From the NCBI GenBank assembly GCA_963726665.1, contig CAVSDW010000012.1, forward strand, positions 1-64,000: a stretch of 64,000 bases of DNA, given 5' to 3'. Of this stretch, positions 9,068-18,910 are shown piece by piece. Both the position numbers and the translations under genes were made by a program. Numbering within the stretch: the stretch's first letter is position 1; each line of letters begins with the position of its first letter. Under the pieces are notes generated by a model that was given only the letters and a program-made list of their open reading frames with translations, searched no databases and was not told the origin of the DNA. The DNA comes from RPQJ01 sp963726665 (GTDB lineage: Bacteria > Pseudomonadota > Gammaproteobacteria > Steroidobacterales > Steroidobacteraceae).

Positions 9068-10105
9068 TCAGTCCGCCCGCCGACTCCGGCGCGTCGGCAA
9101 GCCGGCCGGGCGGTGCTCACGGCCGCTGGCGGGATTCACGCCGAAACTCTGCCGGTACCAGCGCGAGAACGAACTCGGGGCTGCAAATCCGAGTAGAGCA
9201 GACACGTCGGCCAGCGATCGCTGCTGATCGCGCACGTAGCGGGCCGCAAGCTCCCTGCGTACCGACTCCACGACGTTTGAGAACGTCTCTCCTTCCCGCG
9301 CCAGGTGCCGGTGGACCGTGCGACGGTCGACGCCCAGGTGCTCCGCGACACGCTCGACCGTGCACGCTCCTGTCCCGAGCAGCAGCACGACGAGGTCCCT
9401 GACCTGGCTGGTCATCGACTGAGACAGAGTGGTGGTGCTGGACTCGAGCATGGCGTGCGCGAGCCGGGCGATTCCGGGGTCGGCGCCCGGATTCGGGACC
9501 TCGAGGTCGCGACGGGCGCAGACGATGCCGTTGAAATCGTGGCCGAACTCGACCACGTTGCGGCCGAACATGCGGTCATGAACCGATCGATCGCGCGGCG
9601 GGTCGTGCGCGAAGCAGACCCGGCGCGGACGCCAGTTCGGCCCCAGGAACGAGCGAAGCGTTCGGTATGCGACCCCGATCGCGAGTTCCGTGGACTGCCG
9701 CACGGCTCCCGAGCGCCCGACGATCAGTTCCTCGCGCAGCACGATGACGTCGCCGCTATCCTCGATGGTCAGGAAAAGTGCATCGTTCAGCCGCCGGCCG
9801 TGGCGGACGAATGCCTCGATCGCGAGGCGCAGGGTCGGCTGCTCACGTATCAGGAGCCCGAGTGGGCCAAGGTCCGAGAGCTGGCGAGCCTCGGCCATCA
9901 TCAGCCCGAATCCCTCGACACCGCTTCTCTCTGCCGAGGCTTCCAGGAGCTGGCGCACCGCGTCCGCAGGCACCTTGATCTCGGGCTCCTCCAGGCACCG
10001 CCGTGGCAGGCCGAACTCGCTCAGCATCCGCTCAGGATCCAGCCCGACCTGCCTCGCCACGTCGGCGTAGTTCGTGAGGCTTGCGCTGCGGACCACGCTG
10101 ACCAT
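9068..10105 (-). CDS. AraC family transcriptional regulator (arabinose-binding-like N-terminal domain)
   Basis: Transcription factor of 345 residues. The N-terminal two thirds match the ligand-binding domain of the OruR/ArgR-type AraC subfamily (LTNYADVARQVGLDPERML...). The C-terminal AraC domain has a first helix-turn-helix (CTVERVAEHLGVDRRTVHRH) and a second one ending in FAAPSSFSRWYRQSFGVNP. It is divergent from the MFS-BKACE-TauD operon, with 83 bp between starts, and is therefore its likely regulator. The effector is presumably the compound imported and degraded by that operon, but nothing in the sequence identifies it. Confidence 0.92.
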   Translation of the reverse strand: MVSVVRSASLTNYADVARQVGLDPERMLSEFGLPRRCLEEPEIKVPADAVRQLLEASAERSGVEGFGLMMAEARQLSDLGPLGLLIREQPTLRLAIEAFVRHGRRLNDALFLTIEDSGDVIVLREELIVGRSGAVRQSTELAIGVAYRTLRSFLGPNWRPRRVCFAHDPPRDRSVHDRMFGRNVVEFGHDFNGIVCARRDLEVPNPGADPGIARLAHAMLESSTTTLSQSMTSQVRDLVVLLLGTGACTVERVAEHLGVDRRTVHRHLAREGETFSNVVESVRRELAARYVRDQQRSLADVSALLGFAAPSSFSRWYRQSFGVNPASGREHRPAGLPTRRSRRAD

Positions 10106-10188
10106 CGGTCTCCCCTGTCCCGGAATGTCAAGTCTGCGTCACGCCGGGTAAATATGGAATCCGTTGCCTTTCGGCAGGATGCTGGCCC

Positions 10189-11521
10189 ATGGCATTCCAT
10201 GCTCGCCACGCATCCGACACCCTGCCCGGCTACCACCCGGTGCGGCGCCGTTACGCCTGGACCGTGTTCGCGGTGCTGTTCGCGCTCATGGTCGTCGACT
10301 ACGTCGATCGCCAGGTCGTCGTCTCGATGTTCAGCCACCTCAAGTCGCAGTGGGCGCTCTCGGACAGCCAGCTCGGTGCCCTGGTCTCGGTAGTGTCCGT
10401 GACGGTCGCGCTTGGAGCCGTACCACTGTCGCTGCTTGCGGACCGCTGGAGTCGCGTCAAGAGCATCTTCCTCATGGCGCTGATCTGGAGTCTCGCGACG
10501 CTCGCCTGCGCGTTCGCCGGCAGCTACGCGCAGCTGTTCGCCGCGCGGAGCGTCGTCGGACTGGGCGAGGCCGCCTACGGCACGGTGGGCGCCGCACTGC
10601 TGGCCACGCTCTTTCCGCCACGCATGCGCAGCACGGTGCTCGGGGCATTCCTCGCGGCCAGCATGCTGGGATCGGTGCTGGGCGTGGTCCTCGGCGGCGT
10701 CATCGCAGAGCGCTGGGGATGGCAGGCCGGCTTCGGAGCCGTGGGCGTGCCCGGGCTATTCCTGGCGCTGCTGTTCCTGCTGACCGCACGCGACTACAAG
10801 ACCGTGGCGCTGCCGTCGGCCAGTCGCACGGAGCGGTCGCGCACGAGTCACGCTTTCGCACCGTGGCGGCGGAGCTGCTCCGGCCGCGATCCGCACCCAT
10901 CGCCTGCGTCGGCGCCGGCCTGCAACTCCTGGCCGCATCGACCATCTACGCGTGGCTGCCGAGCTACTTCAATCGTTTCTATGGACTCGCGCCCGACCAC
11001 GCCGGCCTGAAGGCGGGCCTCGTCGTGCTGGGCGGCGGGATCGGCGCCGTGGTCTGGAGTGTCGTCGCCGACCGGCTGTCCGTGCGCAGGCCCAATGCCC
11101 GTCTCTTCGTGCCTGCGGTCGCGTCGGTCCTGACGACCGCATTGCTGTGCCCTGCCTTCGCCCTCCTCCCCCCGGGCCCGGCCCAGTACGCAATGCTGGT
11201 CGCGGGCGGCCTGGTGATGGTCGGGACCATCGGGCCGATCGCCGCCGTCGTCGTGGACGTCACGCACCCCAGCCTGCGTGCCACCGCGAGCGCTGTCCTC
11301 GCACTCACGCAGAACTTGATCGGTCTCGCGGCGGGGCCACTGCTGACCGGTTTCCTCTCCGACCGCTACGGGCTGCAGGCCGCCATGGCGACGGCGCCGG
11401 CGTTCTGCGTGCTCGCAGCCGTGATGTTCCTGCTGGCGGCCGGACATACGAGGCGGACCTCAGGAACGCTTCTGATACGGCGCCGGGGCTCGTCCCGGTG
11501 CTGCAGGTGCAGCGCGCATGA
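10189..11521 (+). CDS. MFS transporter, spinster-like; two frame breaks
   Basis: Major facilitator permease of about 444 residues and twelve predicted helices. The N-terminal half carries the MFS signature after helix 2 (LSLLADRWSRVKS). Helix 1 has DYVDRQVV, typical of organic-anion/spinster-type transporters. The frame changes between about 10810 and 10870; the second half then reads cleanly (AASTIYAWLPSYFNRFYGLA). A further shift near 11444 gives a natural tail (YEADLRNASD). That tail ends in a TGA at 11519-11521 overlapping the next ATG, and this overlap supports the corrected frame. It is first in the putative catabolic operon and probably imports its substrate. Confidence 0.85.
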
Positions 11522-11961
11522 CTCGAGGAGAAATGCCAGTGCTCGACACTCATGATGAGACCGACGAAGCGGATCTCGAGGCGACGCCGGGACATGCCAG
11601 CGGAAACTGGAACCCGAGCTGGGAGCCGTTCGCCAAGCTCGACCCGTCGTGGACCGAGAAGGTGATCGCGATGGCGATTGCACCGGCGGTCTCGGGCGCC
11701 CTCGACACGAAGACGGTCGAGCTCATCCGCATCGCACTCGATGCCTCGTGCGTGCACCTGAACGCGCAAGGCATACGGCGTCACATTCGTCGGGCATTGC
11801 AGGCCGGCGCGACGAAGGCAGAGATCACCGCCGTCCTGCAGATCGCCAGCCTGCAGGGGCTGGAGAGCATGCGCGTCGGCGCGCCGATCCTGCTGGAAGA
11901 ACTTGCCACGTCGTGGAACGCAACGACCCGACCGTCACGACCCCGATTCGTAACCGCCTGA
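11518..11961 (+). CDS. Carboxymuconolactone decarboxylase (CMD/AhpD-like) family protein
   Basis: Small helical protein of 147 residues with the CMD fold signature ELIRIALDASCVHLNAQG followed by the helix HIRRALQAGATKAEI. It has one conserved-position cysteine with a nearby histidine rather than the CxxC pair of AhpD peroxidase partners. It may therefore be a decarboxylase-type or structural CMD protein. Translationally coupled to the MFS gene (ATGA overlap) and 56 bp upstream of the BKACE gene. Its reaction cannot be deduced from sequence. Confidence 0.82.
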   Translation: MTRGEMPVLDTHDETDEADLEATPGHASGNWNPSWEPFAKLDPSWTEKVIAMAIAPAVSGALDTKTVELIRIALDASCVHLNAQGIRRHIRRALQAGATKAEITAVLQIASLQGLESMRVGAPILLEELATSWNATTRPSRPRFVTA

Positions 11962-12017
11962 CATTCGACGACACCGACCAACGACCAGACCACCAACCTC
12001 ACTCAAGGAGACTACCC

Positions 12018-13072
12018 ATGAACTTCATCGACGGCTCCCTGTTCCCCGAAAACCAGGAAAAGCTCGTGATCACCTGCGCCCCCTACGGGCCCGAGTGGAT
12101 GCCTTCCGATTTCCCGGAAGACATCCCGTTGACCATGGACGAGCAGGTCCAGAAGGCAGTCGACTGCTACAACGCCGGTGCCACGGTGCTTCACCTGCAC
12201 GTGCGCGAACTCGACGGCAAGGGCAGCAAGCGCCTGTCGAAGTTCAATGAACTGATCGCCGGCATCCGCGCCCGCGTCCCGGAGATGATCATCCAGGTCG
12301 GCGGCTCGATCTCCTTCGCCCCTGAGGGCGAAGGCGAAGTGGCCAAGTGGCTCTCGGACGACACCCGCCACATGCTGGCCGAACTGCAGCCGCGCCCCGA
12401 CCAGGTGACGATCGCGATCAACTCGAACCAGATGAACGTGGTCGAGCAGATGACCGACGCCGATATCGCCGGCACCTCGCTCGCGGAGCCCGCCAACTAC
12501 CGCGCCTACCGCGAGATGACGATCCCGGCGGGCCCGCAGTGGGTCGAGGAGCACATCCGCCGCCTGTCGGCGAACGGCATCCAGACGCATTTCCAGCTGG
12601 CCGGCGTCGTCGCAGCTCGAGACCGTCGAGCGCATGATGCGGCGGGGCGTATGCAACGTGCCCCTGATCATGACCTGGGTCGCGATCGGCGGCGGCTTCG
12701 AGGCGCCCAACATCTACAACCTCGCCAACTTCGTTCGTGCCACGCCCGACGGCTCGGTGCTTACGCTCGAGACCTCGATGCTGAACGTCCTGCCGATCAA
12801 CATGATGGCGATCGCCATGGGCCTGCACGTGCGCTGCGGCATCGAGGACAACATCTGGACGCAGGACCGCAAGGCGAAGATGGGTTCCGTGAAGCAGATC
12901 GAGCAGCTGGTGCGCATCTCGCGCGAGTTCGGCCGCGAGATGGCCGAACGCGAAGGACGCACGCCGGATCTACAAGATCGGCACGTTCTACAGGAACGCG
13001 GACGAGACCCTGGCCGAGAACGGCTTCGCGCCGAACCGCAAGGCTGAGCACGCGCGTCCAGCTCCGGGCTGA
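12018..13072 (+). CDS. BKACE family beta-keto acid cleavage enzyme (DUF849); two frame breaks
   Basis: Member of the 3-keto-5-aminohexanoate cleavage (Kce/BKACE) family. These are Zn-dependent TIM barrels that condense a beta-keto acid with acetyl-CoA and split it to acetoacetate plus a CoA ester. The metal-binding HxH is seen in VLHLHVRELDG, and the family regions LVITCAPYGPEWMP and VPLIMTWVAIGGGFEAPN are clear. Frame breaks lie near 12610 (between FQLAGVV and QLETVERMMRRG) and near 12968 (before RIYKIGTFYRNADETLAENG); the corrected frame ends at 13072. At about 350 residues it is longer than typical 275-310 residue BKACEs. The ATG at 12018 has a strong AAGGAG site. The substrate class varies widely in the family and is unknown here. 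Confidence 0.9.
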
Positions 13073-13108
13073 CGGTCTGAGCAACGGAACCCGACAGGAG
13101 CTTTGACC

Positions 13109-14090
13109 ATGGCAAAAGCCGTACGAATGCACCAGACGGGCGGCCCCGAGGTATTGAGCCTCGAGGACGTCGCGGTCGGTGAGCCCGGGCCCGGACAGGC
13201 CCGCCTGCGCCACGTGGCTGTGGGTATCAATTTTGCCGATACCTACTTCCGCAGTGGCGTCTACCCGGTGCCCCTGCCCGCAGGCATGGGCGTCGAGGCC
13301 GCCGGTGTCGTAGAGGCCGTGGGCGACGGCGTCACGAACGTGAAGGTCGGGGACCGCGTCACCTACACGGGGTTCGTGAACACGCTCGGCGCGTACAGCA
13401 CCGAGCGCCTCATTCCAGCCGCACCGCTGATCAGGTTGCCGGACGCGATTCCGTTCGAGACGGCAGCGGCCATGACCATGCGCGGCCTCACCTCTGCCTA
13501 CCTCATGCGCAGGATCTGGCCGCTCGCCGCGGGCGACACGATCCTGCTGCACGCAGCGGCCGGTGGCGTCGGGCCTCATCGTTTCGCAGTGGGCGAAGGT
13601 GCTCGGGCTCAAAGTCATCGGCACCGTCTCCTCGGAGGCCAAGGCCGAGGTCGCACGCGCGCATGGCTGCGACCACGTGATCCTGTACGGCCGCGAGGAC
13701 GTGGCGAAGCGGGTCCGGGAGATCACCGGAGGCGTCGGCGTCGCGGTCGTGTACGACAGCGTGGGCAAGGACACCTTCGAGGGTTCGCTTGACTCGCTCA
13801 AGCGCCGCGGGCTCCTGGTCTGCGTCGGCACCGCTTCCGGGCCCATCCCGCCGATCAACGCGATGCAGCTGGCCATGAAGGGTTCGCTCTACGTGACCCG
13901 TCCGGCGCTGGCCGACTACATCGGCGATCCCGCGGAGAAGGCTGAGCTGGCAGACGAGATCTTCGGGCACATCGCGGCCGGGCGGATCCGCATCGAGATC
14001 AACCAGCGTTATCAACTCAAGGACGCGGTGCAGGCGCATCGCGACCTCGAAGCGCGGCGGACCATCGGTTCGTCGATCTTCACGATCTGA
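13109..14090 (+). CDS. NADPH:quinone oxidoreductase (Zn-independent MDR family); frame break near 13572
   Basis: QorA-like medium-chain dehydrogenase/reductase of about 326 residues. It has the GroES-like N-terminal domain (GVEAAGVVEAVGDGV) and a Rossmann domain opening with LLHAAAGGVG. The nucleotide-binding sequence then continues in another frame (LIVSQWAKVLGLKVIGTVSS), so an extra C or a two-base loss lies near 13572. Zinc-ligand cysteines are absent, as in quinone/enoyl reductases of this family. The ATG at 13109 follows CAGGAG. It lies between the BKACE and TauD genes and probably reduces an unsaturated or quinoid intermediate; this is inference. Confidence 0.9.
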
Positions 14091-14104
14091 GAGGAGACAG
14101 TCTC

Positions 14105-15012
14105 ATGACGAATGCCACGGCGGCCTCACCGGCCATCGTCAACAAGGCCTCGCTCGGCTCGATCAAGGTCGAGCCCATGACCTGCGCGATCGGCGCCGAA
14201 CTCGGCAACGTGAACCTGGGTGCGGCCGTCGCGCGACGCGGGGCTCGTGGCGGAACTCCGCGCGCTGCTGCTCAAGTACAAGGTGCTGTTCTTCCGCGAT
14301 CAGGACATCACGCGCGCCGAGCACGTCGCCTTCGCGAAGAGCTTCGGCGATCTGGAGGACCACCCCGTCGCCGGCAGCGACCCGGACCACCCGGGCCTGG
14401 TGCGCATCTACAAATCGCCCGACTCGCCGATCGACCGCTACGAGAACTGCTGGCACACGGACGCGACCTGGCGCGAGAAGCCGCCGTTCGGCTGCGTGCT
14501 GCGCTGTGTCGAGTGCCCGCCGGTCGGCGGCGACACGATGTGGGCGAACATGGCCGAGGCATATGTCCGCCTGCCGGAGCACGTCAAGGCGCAGATCGCC
14601 GACCTGCGCGCCCGCCACAGCATCGAAGCGAGCTTCGGTGCCGCGATGCCGATCGAGAAGCGTCTCGCGCTCAAGGCCCAGTACCCCGACGCCGAGCACC
14701 CGGTCGTGCGCACCCATCCGGAGACGGGCGAGAAGATCCTGTTCGTCAACGGCTTCACCACCCACTTCACCAACTACCACACGCCGGAGCGGGTGCGCTT
14801 CGGCCAGGACGCCAACCCGGGCGCATCGCTGCTCCTGAATTACCTGGTCAGCCAGGCATACATTCCGGAGTACCAGGTGCGCTGGCGGTGGAAGCCGAAC
14901 AGCATGGCCATGTGGGACAACCGCAGCACCCAGCACTACGCCGTGATGGATTACCCAGCCCTGCCACCGCAAGATGGAGCGTGCGGGGATCATCGGCGAC
15001 AAGCCGTTCTGA
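14105..15012 (+). CDS. TauD/TfdA family Fe(II)/2-oxoglutarate dioxygenase; two frame breaks
   Basis: Non-haem iron dioxygenase of about 302 residues. The facial triad is visible: His and Asp in CWHTDATWREKPPF and the distal His in DNRSTQHYAVMDYP. The C-terminal region HRKMERAGIIGDKPF, with the 2-oxoglutarate-binding arginine, is typical. Frame breaks lie near 14228 (extra G before SRDAGLVAELRALL) and near 14961 (extra C before the C-terminal motif); the corrected stop is at 15010-15012. It starts 14 bp after the oxidoreductase gene. TauD homologues hydroxylate sulfonates, aryloxyalkanoates and many other carboxylates, so the substrate is open. Confidence 0.9.
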
Positions 15013-15050
15013 TCCACTCTGATCCCTCCTGAATCCACTGGAATAGAAAC

Positions 15051-16097
15051 ATGTACCGCCATCTGCTGGTTCCGCTCGATGCCTCGACGCTCGCCACGGA
15101 GCTCGTCCGCCAGTCGGTCCTTCTCGCGAAGTCCCTGGGCGCGAAGATCACGTTCTTCCACGCACAGGAGGATTTCGGGTCGACCAGCATGGCCGCGCTC
15201 GAGCGTGTGGTCTGGCCGTCGCTCCACAACGAGCACGTCGCGGGCGACGCGCGCGCCGTGCTCGCCAAGGCTGCCGTGGTCGCACGCGAGGCGGGCGTCG
15301 AGCACGAGACCCTCACGGTCACGAGCGACCGGCCGCACGAGGCGATCCTGCAGGCGGCGGAAGCCCGCGGTTGCGACCTGGTCGTGATCGCCTCCCACGG
15401 GCGGCGCGGGATTCGGAACCTCGTGATCGGCTCCCAGACCCAGAACGTCCTGCAGCAGGCGAGCCTCCCGGTGCTGGTCCTTGCAGCCGAGAGCAATCTC
15501 CCGGAATGGGAAAAGATCGAGGCGCTTGCCATCCTTCGCGACGAGCACCGCTCCCTCGCGGCCGTCGCGCACGGCCTGGAACTCCTCGCTCGCGAGGCAC
15601 GCACGGACGGACGGCCGCCGCGGTTCGACCTGCTCAAGGCGATCGTCCGCTACATACGCGCATTCCCGGAGACGCTGCACCATCCGAAAGAGGACGCATG
15701 GCTGTTCAGCAAGCTGCGCGAACGTACGTCCGAGTTCAATGACACGCTCGACCTGCTCCAGCGTCAGCACACTGAAGGCCACGGGCTGGTGGACGAGCTC
15801 GAGCAGAGCATAGCGGCCTACGAGGCCGACCCTGCCGGAGGTTGCGCGCGGTTCGCCGAGGCTGTCAGTCGATTCGTCGCGGCCCAGGAACTGCATATGC
15901 GCCTCGAGACCCGGGTCGTCCTTCCGGCTGCGTACAAGCACCTGACTCCAGCGGACTGGAACGAGATCGGCAAGGCCTTCGCCGAGAACGGCGATCCGCG
16001 CTTCAGCGCCGACACGGAGGAGGAATTCCGGCAGCTGTTCGTGCGGATCCTGAACCTGGTGCCCGAACCTGCTTCGGCCGACCGTAGTCGCCCATGA
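15051..16097 (+). CDS. Universal stress protein - hemerythrin fusion
   Basis: 348-residue two-domain protein. Residues 1-146 are a UspA domain with the ATP-binding pattern GRRGIRNLVIGSQTQNVLQQ near 118-137. Residues about 155-300 form a hemerythrin HHE cation-binding bundle. Candidate di-iron ligands are His166 (RDEHRSL), His210/211 and Glu214 (LHHPKEDAWLF), His240/His244 (RQHTEGH), and His282/Glu286 (ELHMRLETRVV). Both domains are common, but the covalent fusion is not. It lies 38 bp after the dioxygenase gene. It may sense or buffer O2, NO or iron in connection with the dioxygenase, or serve as a general stress protein. Confidence 0.9.
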   Translation: MYRHLLVPLDASTLATELVRQSVLLAKSLGAKITFFHAQEDFGSTSMAALERVVWPSLHNEHVAGDARAVLAKAAVVAREAGVEHETLTVTSDRPHEAILQAAEARGCDLVVIASHGRRGIRNLVIGSQTQNVLQQASLPVLVLAAESNLPEWEKIEALAILRDEHRSLAAVAHGLELLAREARTDGRPPRFDLLKAIVRYIRAFPETLHHPKEDAWLFSKLRERTSEFNDTLDLLQRQHTEGHGLVDELEQSIAAYEADPAGGCARFAEAVSRFVAAQELHMRLETRVVLPAAYKHLTPADWNEIGKAFAENGDPRFSADTEEEFRQLFVRILNLVPEPASADRSRP

Positions 16098-16116
16098 ATC
16101 GACCCGAGCATGGCGA

Positions 16117-16680
16117 ATGATTCAGCCTCAACCGACAATCGTGATCGTCCCGGGTCTTCGCGACCACGTGCCGGATCACTGGCAGACCCTGCTCGGGCAG
16201 CAACTGGCCGGCTCAGTCACAGTGCCACGCATGGCGACGGACAAACTTTCCTGCGCAAACTGGGTCGAGCAGATCGAGCGTACGCTGTCAGCGATAGAGG
16301 GCCCGGTCATCCTGGTCGCGCACAGCGGCGGGGTCATGATGGTCGTCCACTGGGCGCAGCAGCATCGTCGTCCGATTCACGGAGCACTGCTCGCGACGCC
16401 CGCGGACCTGGAAACACCGCTACCGCGAGGGTTACCCGACCCTGGAGGATCTGCAGCAGGGCGGCTGGCTGCCGGTGCCTCGTAGCACCGCCTCCCCTTC
16501 CCCTCCATCGTGGCCGCAAGCACCAACGACCCGCTTGCGGGCTATGGCTGTGTCGAGCAGTACGCCAGGGACTGGGGCAGCCGCCTCGTGAACATAGGCG
16601 CGGTCGGACACCTGAATCCTGCTGCCGGATTCGGCGAGTGGCCGCAGGCGCTGGAATTCATCCGCGAGCTTTCAGGCTGA
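16117..16680 (+). CDS. RBBP9/YdeN family alpha/beta serine hydrolase; frame breaks
   Basis: Small serine hydrolase of about 187 residues. The start TIVIVPGLRDHVPDHWQTLL is the family hallmark. The nucleophile elbow is VAHSGGV, with an acid in STNDPLAGYG and a histidine in VGHLNPAAGFGEWP. The frame breaks near 16425 (EGYPTLEDLQQGGWLPVPRS follows in the next frame) and again near 16487, returning to the original phase and ending at 16680. It starts 19 bp after the Usp-hemerythrin gene without a strong ribosome-binding site. Substrate unknown. Confidence 0.78.
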
Positions 16681-16782
16681 CCGCCGGTCGCACGCCCCCC
16701 CGATCCATTCGCGGCGCGACCGCACGGATCATGGACGGCCGGACTGATATCATCTGCTCCCGAAAGCAGTCGGGAGCGGACC

Positions 16783-17728
16783 TTGCAAGGCAGGAAAGGA
16801 ATCGCGGGCATCTATCGGGCGCTTTTCTGCACGCTGGTCATCGCAGTCGGCTGGCTGGCGATCGCGCCCGAGTCCCGCGCCCAGGACATCGAGCCGCGGC
16901 TGTATTCGAACACGCCGGTCGGGGTCAATTTCCTGATCACCGGATACACCTACACCCAGGGCGGCGTTGCCTTCGACTCCGTCGTTGCCGGTCTCCAAGC
17001 CGAAGCTTGAAACGAATTCAGGCGTATTCGCACTGTCCCGCGCCATGGACTTCTGGGGGCAATCCGGCAAGGTCGACGCCGTCGTTCCGTACACCTGGCT
17101 GTCCGGTTCCGCGGACTTCGACGGCGAACCCTTGAGTCGCTCCGTGAGCGGTTTCGGGGATCCGCTGTTCCGGGTATCGGTCAACCTGTACGGCGCACCG
17201 GCACTCGACCTCAAGGAGTTCGGGTCCTACAAGCAGGACCTGATCATCGGCGCGGCGCTGCAGGTATCGGTGCCCCTGGGCCAGTACGACGACACGCGCC
17301 TCGTCAACATCGGCACCAATCGCTGGTTCTTCAAGCCGAGCATCGGCATCTCGAAGACGGAGGGACCGTGGACGCTTGAGGCCGTAGCGGCCGCGACCTT
17401 CTACACGAACAACAGTGATTTCTTCGGCGGTCACACGCGTGAGCAGGACCCGATCTATTCGATCCAGGCGCACGCGATCCACGGCTTCGCCAAGGGCATC
17501 TGGGCCTCGGCGAGCGCAACGTACTTCACGGGCGGCTCGACCACGATCGACGGCGTGGACAAGCACGACCTGCAGCGCAACTGGCGCGTCGGAGCGACGC
17601 TCGCAATACCGGTCAACCGGCAGAACTCGGTGAAGGTCTACGGAAGCAGCGGCGTCTCGGCCCGCACCGGCAACAGCTACGACCTGCTCGGGGTCGCCTG
17701 GCAGTACCGCTTCGGAGGCGGCATCTAG
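16783..17728 (+). CDS. Outer-membrane beta-barrel protein, phenol MetA-degradation-like (PF13557 type)
   Basis: About 314-residue exported protein. The signal peptide ends at APESRA, followed by QDIEPRLYSNTPVGVNFLI, the usual mature start of the 'MetA pathway of phenol degradation' outer-membrane family. Alternating barrel strands end with a C-terminal aromatic motif (AWQYRFGG). The frame breaks near 16986; the second part resumes at VSKPKLETNSGVFALSRA. Start is probably TTG at 16783 behind GGGAG. Family members are often annotated as transporters, but the function is poorly defined. Convergent with the AI-2E-type permease. Confidence 0.8.
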
Positions 17729-17785
17729 GCCGACGTGCCCGGCACCCGGATCGCTCGAGGATCCGCGTGCATCGTCAGGGCCGTG

Positions 17786-18859
17786 CTACGGCGCCGGCTC
17801 CGCCGGCGCGGCGCCTTCCTCCGCGACCCAGTCGGTGAGCAGCGTGTAGGCGACCGCGAGCACGACCGGGCCGACGAAGATGCCGACGATTCCGAATGCC
17901 ACCAACCCACCCACGACCCCCGAGAAGATCAGCAGGAAAGGCAGGTCCGCGCCCCTCTTGATCAGCGCCGGCCGCACGACGTTGTCCATGAGCCCGACCA
18001 CGAGGGACCAGACCAGCAGGAACGTTCCCCATCCCGTGCCCACGTAGGCGTAGACCCACGCCGTAGCGGCCAGCAGGACCAGGATCGGCCCGATCTGGGC
18101 GATGCATAGCACGAACATCACCGCGGTCAGCACCGACACGAACGGCACGCCTGCAATCGCGAGGCCGATGCCGCCGAGCACTGACTGCAGGACGGCGGTC
18201 ACGACCACGCCGAGCGCTACACCGCGAACGGCCTGGGCGGCAAGCACCGTGACGCGGTCGCCGCGATCGCCGGCGAGTCGACGGGAGAACCTGCGCACCC
18301 ACGCGGCCCACGACTCGCCACCCGAATACAGGACGGCGCACAGCACGACGGTCAGCACGAACTGCACCAGCACGAGCCCGATGCTGCCGGCCTGCCGCCC
18401 GAACCAGCTCGCGACATCCCGCACGTACGGCGCCGCCTTCGCGAGCAGCTCGTCGAAGCGCTGGCTCGCAATGCTCTCCCAGGCTCCGAGCGCCCGGTCG
18501 CCCACGAAGGGTATGTCGCCGAGCCACTGCGGCGGCGGCGGCAGGCGGGCTTCGGACAGCTTCGATGCCAGGGCGGGCACGTCGCCGGCCCGCTCCACCA
18601 AGGCCTGCGTGACCAGTGCCAGCGGAACGACCAGCACCGCGAGCAGCGCCAGCGTCATCAGCGCGACCGCGATGCTGCGCCGGCCCCCGAGCAGCGACTG
18701 CAGCTTCAGCATGATCGGCCACGTCGCAATGACGATCATGGCCGCCCAGATCAGCGCGCCGAGAAAGGGCTTCAGCACCCAGACGGATCCGCCGATCAAC
18801 CCGCCGAGGAAAATCACCGACAGGACGACTCTCGCCAGCTCACCGCGAGTCTCGGTCAT
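17786..18859 (-). CDS. AI-2E family transporter (PerM/TqsA-like permease)
   Basis: Integral membrane protein of 357 residues with about eight helices. The signature region LCIAQIGPILVLLAATAWVY and the following WSLVVGLMDNVVRPALI are typical of the AI-2E/UPF0118 family. The ATG at 18859 is preferred because AGGAGG lies 7 bp upstream; an in-frame ATG 21 bp earlier has none. Family members export AI-2 or act as Na+/H+ antiporters, but most are uncharacterised. It lies 51 bp downstream of the PPK2 gene on the same strand. Confidence 0.9.
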   Translation of the reverse strand: MTETRGELARVVLSVIFLGGLIGGSVWVLKPFLGALIWAAMIVIATWPIMLKLQSLLGGRRSIAVALMTLALLAVLVVPLALVTQALVERAGDVPALASKLSEARLPPPPQWLGDIPFVGDRALGAWESIASQRFDELLAKAAPYVRDVASWFGRQAGSIGLVLVQFVLTVVLCAVLYSGGESWAAWVRRFSRRLAGDRGDRVTVLAAQAVRGVALGVVVTAVLQSVLGGIGLAIAGVPFVSVLTAVMFVLCIAQIGPILVLLAATAWVYAYVGTGWGTFLLVWSLVVGLMDNVVRPALIKRGADLPFLLIFSGVVGGLVAFGIVGIFVGPVVLAVAYTLLTDWVAEEGAAPAEPAP

Positions 18860-18910
18860 CTCACGCCCTCCTGCAGCCATTACAGCGGAAATCCTCGGTC
18901 CGCCGCAGCA

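Noticed and set aside
10106..10188. TTGACA-like box on the minus strand as promoter of the AraC-type gene
   Set aside because: It is only about 20 bp from the start codon, leaving no room for a -10 element and leader.
14163..15941. Long minus-strand open frame opposite tauD and the Usp-hemerythrin gene
   Set aside because: Shadow frame; the plus strand shows intact metal-ligand motifs in two families.
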